A stretch of 64,000 bases of DNA from Leptospira venezuelensis (GTDB lineage: Bacteria; Spirochaetota; Leptospiria; Leptospirales; Leptospiraceae): positions 124,001-188,000 of the forward strand of contig NZ_NETS01000010.1 in the NCBI RefSeq assembly GCF_002150035.1. Reading direction: 5' to 3'. Positions 61,666 to 64,000 of this stretch are shown here, in pieces (positions within the stretch are counted from its first letter, which is position 1; the number at the start of each line of letters is the position of its first letter). Both the position numbers and the translations under genes were made by a program. The notes under the pieces were generated by a model. That model ran no database searches. It saw nothing but the letters and a program-made list of their open reading frames with translations, and had not been told where the DNA came from.

Positions 61666-62364
61666 ATGAATACTGAAACTGTTACTATCAAAACAGCTCA
61701 TGGGGAAATGCAAACGTTCGTGGCTTATCCGGATTCTTCTCCTTCTCCCTGTATTTTAGTATTACAAGAAGCTTTTGGAGTAAACGATCATATCAAAGAT
61801 GTTGCGATCCGATTCGCAAAAGAAGGTTATCTTGCAGTTGCTCCTGAACTTTATTATAGAACTGCACCTCCTGGATTTGCGGGAAGTTACGAAGACTTCA
61901 TGGCGTTAAAACCTCATTTTAGCCAATTGACTCCTGAGAATTTACAATCGGATTTGAATGCGGTATTAGATTGGATAAAAATAAATCCTAAAAGTATTCC
62001 CGATCGGATCGCAAGTATAGGTTATTGTTTGGGTGGGTGGGTTTCCTTTTTGGCAAACTCACTTTATACATTCAAGGCAGCGATTTCGTATTATGGATCC
62101 AGAATAGTCCAAACCTCGGAAGAATATTCTCCCAAACAAAACGCACCTTTACTCTTGGTTTGGGCAGGTAAGGATAGAAGTGTAAAACAAACTCATATAG
62201 CTGCGATCTCTGAATTACTAAAGAGTTCGGGAAAAAATTATGTGGAGTTGGTTTTTTCGGAAGCAGAGCATGGATTCTTCTGTGATGCAAGAGCTGCCTA
62301 CCATAAAACTTCTGCCGCTCAGGCTTGGGCAATCACATTAGCTTTTTTGAAAGAATATCTGTAG
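61666..62364 (+). CDS. Dienelactone hydrolase-family protein
   Basis: Alpha/beta-hydrolase with a cysteine nucleophile: Gly-Tyr-Cys-Leu-Gly-Gly in IASIGYCLGGWVSFLA, Asp in LLVWAGKDRSVKQ and His in FSEAEHGFFCDARAAYH. Length (232) and the C-terminal FFCDARAAYH match carboxymethylenebutenolidase-like DLHs. Many such genes act on unknown esters or lactones. The ATG at 61666 with GAGG upstream is preferred; a GTG two codons earlier is also possible. The stop lies in a GTAGGAG repeat. Confidence 0.9.
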   Translation: MNTETVTIKTAHGEMQTFVAYPDSSPSPCILVLQEAFGVNDHIKDVAIRFAKEGYLAVAPELYYRTAPPGFAGSYEDFMALKPHFSQLTPENLQSDLNAVLDWIKINPKSIPDRIASIGYCLGGWVSFLANSLYTFKAAISYYGSRIVQTSEEYSPKQNAPLLLVWAGKDRSVKQTHIAAISELLKSSGKNYVELVFSEAEHGFFCDARAAYHKTSAAQAWAITLAFLKEYL

Positions 62365-62466
62365 GAGCTCTGTTCGTTCGAACTCCTACATTATAGATTT
62401 AAAATTTTAAAACGGATGTTGGAATTCCTACACTACAATCTAAAATCGATGTTGGAACTCCTACAC
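62361..62466. repeat. Leptospira-type GGAGTTCC short repeats (three copies)
   Basis: GTAGGAG (62361) faces CTCCTAC (62383-62389), and the word GTT(C/G)GAA(C/T)TCCTACA recurs near 62375, 62419 and 62451; the last two are 32 bases apart within GATGTTGGAA..TCCTACAC. These short words are common between genes in Leptospira. They sit in the gap between two convergent genes. Confidence 0.6.
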
Positions 62467-62472
62467 ACGCCC

Positions 62473-63018
62473 TTATTTCAAATTTTTCTCAATTTGGTCT
62501 GTAACTTCTTTGCTATCCGGTTCTGTTCCAGAACGAAATCTTGCTACGATCTTGCCAGCAGGAGAGATTAAGAACTTTTCGAAATTCCATTTCACATCAC
62601 CTGGGTCCGGAGATGAAGAAGTTAGATAGGTATAGAGAGGATGTTGATCTTCTCCCTTGACTGAGATCTTGGACATCATATCAAACGTAGCGCCTTTTTT
62701 CACTCTACAGAATTGTTCTATCTCTGCATCGCTACCAGGTTCTTGGGAGAGAAAATTATTCGCGGGAAAACCGACGATCTCGAAGCCCTTCTCCTTATAT
62801 TTTTTATAAACCTTTTCCAAGTTTTCGTATTGGTAGGTATATCCACATTTAGAAGCAACGTTTACGATAAGTAATGTTTTTCCTTTGTATTTAGAAAGTG
62901 CTATATCCTTTCCTTTGATATCCTTTACAGTAAAATCATAAACCGCTTTTGGAGCTGCGAATAAAGAAGAGGAAACAATCATTAAGGAAAGAAAGATCAA
63001 AACAGATTTGAGAGCCAT
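62473..63018 (-). CDS. Periplasmic glutathione peroxidase-like protein
   Basis: A signal peptide (ALKSVLIFLSLMIVSSSLFA) precedes a thioredoxin-fold peroxidase. The active-site Cys is in IVNVASKCGYTYQYENLEKVY, the Gln in FPANNFLSQEPGSDAEI and the Trp-Asn in DVKWNFEKFLISPAGKIV. The second Cys in FCRVKKGATFDM could act as resolving Cys, so the reductant may be thioredoxin. Detoxifies lipid or hydrogen peroxide. The ATG ending at 63018 is preferred over one 36 bases upstream because it starts the signal peptide. Confidence 0.9.
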   Translation of the reverse strand: MALKSVLIFLSLMIVSSSLFAAPKAVYDFTVKDIKGKDIALSKYKGKTLLIVNVASKCGYTYQYENLEKVYKKYKEKGFEIVGFPANNFLSQEPGSDAEIEQFCRVKKGATFDMMSKISVKGEDQHPLYTYLTSSSPDPGDVKWNFEKFLISPAGKIVARFRSGTEPDSKEVTDQIEKNLK

Positions 63019-63108
63019 AGTGGAATCATATCCGAATCCCGGAAACAGGTCCATCCGTTTCCGGGATATTCTTTCGATCTTAAACAGGTTTTTTAAGTAA
63101 AGATCGTT

Positions 63109-64000
63109 TTATTGCAAAACGAACTCCTTGGAAGTTCCGGTGAATTTTTTGTAAGTCCAGAAAATTCCCCAGAACTGTTTCGCCAAACCGTTGTATACAA
63201 CTCTATACGTACCAGCTTGTTGGTTCCGTATCAACCAAGTGATCGTAACTTCGGATGTAGCCGAAAGATCCCCACCTGTTCTAGCCCAATCATAAGCCGT
63301 ATACGGATTATTATCGTTGGCACCAGTAGTCCAAGAACTTCCGTTTTTCTTCTGGATCTCCAAATACGTATATGTATTCGGATCATAATAAGAAGAAAGA
63401 GATCCATCCAGTTTTTTATCCTGAACCACTCTCGGATGTGATCCCTGGAATTTTACCATCACAGTATCTTTGGTCCTATTATAGGAAGAATTCGAATCAG
63501 TTAGAACTTTTCCGAAATCTCCTCCATCGTTCACTATACCGTTTTGGGATAACCAAGTTTGTATAAACTGTTGGTTAGAAAGATCTGGAGGATTTGGACC
63601 TGCAGTTGTAGAACGATTCGCTACTATATCCTTAGCGATCCTATCGAATTCCTGTATCAATGCTGCGTTTGCCCAAGGGCCATAAGCGGTAAATCCACCT
63701 TCGAAGTTTTGGGCTGAATATTCCTCACGAGTAGTTAGATATTGAGCATAAGCGTTTGCCATCGCCCCCACAACCACGTTGGAGATTCCTACCGGAGCAA
63801 GAGTTGTAGTCAACTTTGCTTTCAATCTTCTTCCTGCATTCGTAGTCACTTCAAAAGGAGAAGCTACAATCGCAGTATTACCTATAGTGATCACTTGCAA
63901 AGGAAGAACTACAGGAACGAATGGCACCTGAGGATTTGGGAACCAGAAACTATCCACTTCTCCCACTGGAAGAAGAGTGAATTTTTCTTTATCACATGCC
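63109..64000 (-). CDS. Neutral ceramidase-like protein (partial, N-terminus outside window)
   Basis: The open frame runs off the window end. The visible part starts ACDKEKFTLLPVGEVDSFW and matches the C-terminal portion of neutral/alkaline ceramidases: PFVPVVLPLQVITIGNTAIVASPFEVTTNAGRRLKAKL, MANAYAQYLTTREEYSAQNFEGGFTAYGPW, then a C-terminal immunoglobulin-like domain (VMVKFQGSHPRVVQD, TYLEIQKKNGSSW, DWARTGGDLSATSEVTITWLIR). The catalytic zinc site lies upstream, outside the window. Ceramidases hydrolyse N-acyl-sphingosines; secretion is likely. Confidence 0.85.
   Translation of the reverse strand, partial: ACDKEKFTLLPVGEVDSFWFPNPQVPFVPVVLPLQVITIGNTAIVASPFEVTTNAGRRLKAKLTTTLAPVGISNVVVGAMANAYAQYLTTREEYSAQNFEGGFTAYGPWANAALIQEFDRIAKDIVANRSTTAGPNPPDLSNQQFIQTWLSQNGIVNDGGDFGKVLTDSNSSYNRTKDTVMVKFQGSHPRVVQDKKLDGSLSSYYDPNTYTYLEIQKKNGSSWTTGANDNNPYTAYDWARTGGDLSATSEVTITWLIRNQQAGTYRVVYNGLAKQFWGIFWTYKKFTGTSKEFVLQ

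Noticed and set aside
62361..62466. Short repeats considered as a CRISPR array
   Set aside because: Copies are short, diverged and irregularly spaced, with no cas genes in the window.

Overview
The window looks like a chromosomal segment of a Leptospira species. Supporting signs are a spirochaete FlaA-family protein, loose spirochaetal lipoboxes on several surface-type lipoproteins, a 40%-like GC content with A/G-rich coding strands, the split transketolase, the purC-purS-purQ arrangement, and short interspersed repeats such as GTAGGAGTTCC. The species cannot be fixed from sequence reading alone. No prophage, transposon, integrase or CRISPR array was seen. Most of the window is housekeeping DNA, densely packed in short operons with frequent 4-base overlaps and many GTG or TTG starts.

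Layout. 1-4.2 kb: end of a methyltransferase gene, a RidA-like protein, a membrane protein and the molybdate transporter modB-modA-modC, meeting a SufT-like DUF59 gene head to tail. 4.2-11.1 kb (minus): chromate transporter, AraC/GyrI-type regulator, a VapBC toxin-antitoxin pair, then a SUF iron-sulphur operon (sufC, sufD, Rieske ferredoxin, sufS, sufU) that has no sufB. 11.2-17.7 kb (minus): an EAL protein, then ccmA-ccmB-ccmC, a response-regulator/PP2C phosphatase, and purC-purS-purQ in one co-directional run. 17.6-24.6 kb: TPR protein, secreted protein, M48 protease, orphan ABC ATPase, HMG-CoA lyase, a DUF2400 protein with endonuclease III-like motifs, and tRNA-Glu/tRNA-Lys. 24.7-29.4 kb: purA, hisZ and a two-domain acyltransferase/GpsA-like fusion.

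29.4-38.5 kb is more accessory: an SH3-type secreted protein, a TetR regulator with its own inverted repeat, an FGGY sugar kinase with a sigma70-like promoter and a perfect 22-bp palindrome, a royal-jelly-protein-like lipoprotein, an MFS transporter, and an Old Yellow Enzyme gene facing a TetR gene across two near-identical operator-like repeats. 38.5-52 kb: secreted propeller lipoprotein, FlaA-like protein, pdxB, a lipase-chaperone-like gene overlapping lnt, a DEDD exonuclease, MBL hydrolase, two lipoproteins, a polyprenyl synthase and a SirB1 protein.

52-64 kb: transketolase N-terminal subunit, tRNA-Thr and tRNA-Tyr, two GC-rich structured repeat elements, a membrane-bound amidohydrolase, a class A PBP with an N-terminal zinc ribbon, a ChaN-like protein, dienelactone hydrolase, glutathione peroxidase and the C-terminal part of a neutral ceramidase that runs off the window.

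The items I would look at first are the acyltransferase/GpsA fusion with altered dehydrogenase motifs, the endonuclease III-like signature in the DUF2400 protein, the sufB-less SUF operon, the paired TetR operators, the zinc-ribbon PBP and the two structured repeats. I did not find a complete multi-gene system that I would call wholly new.
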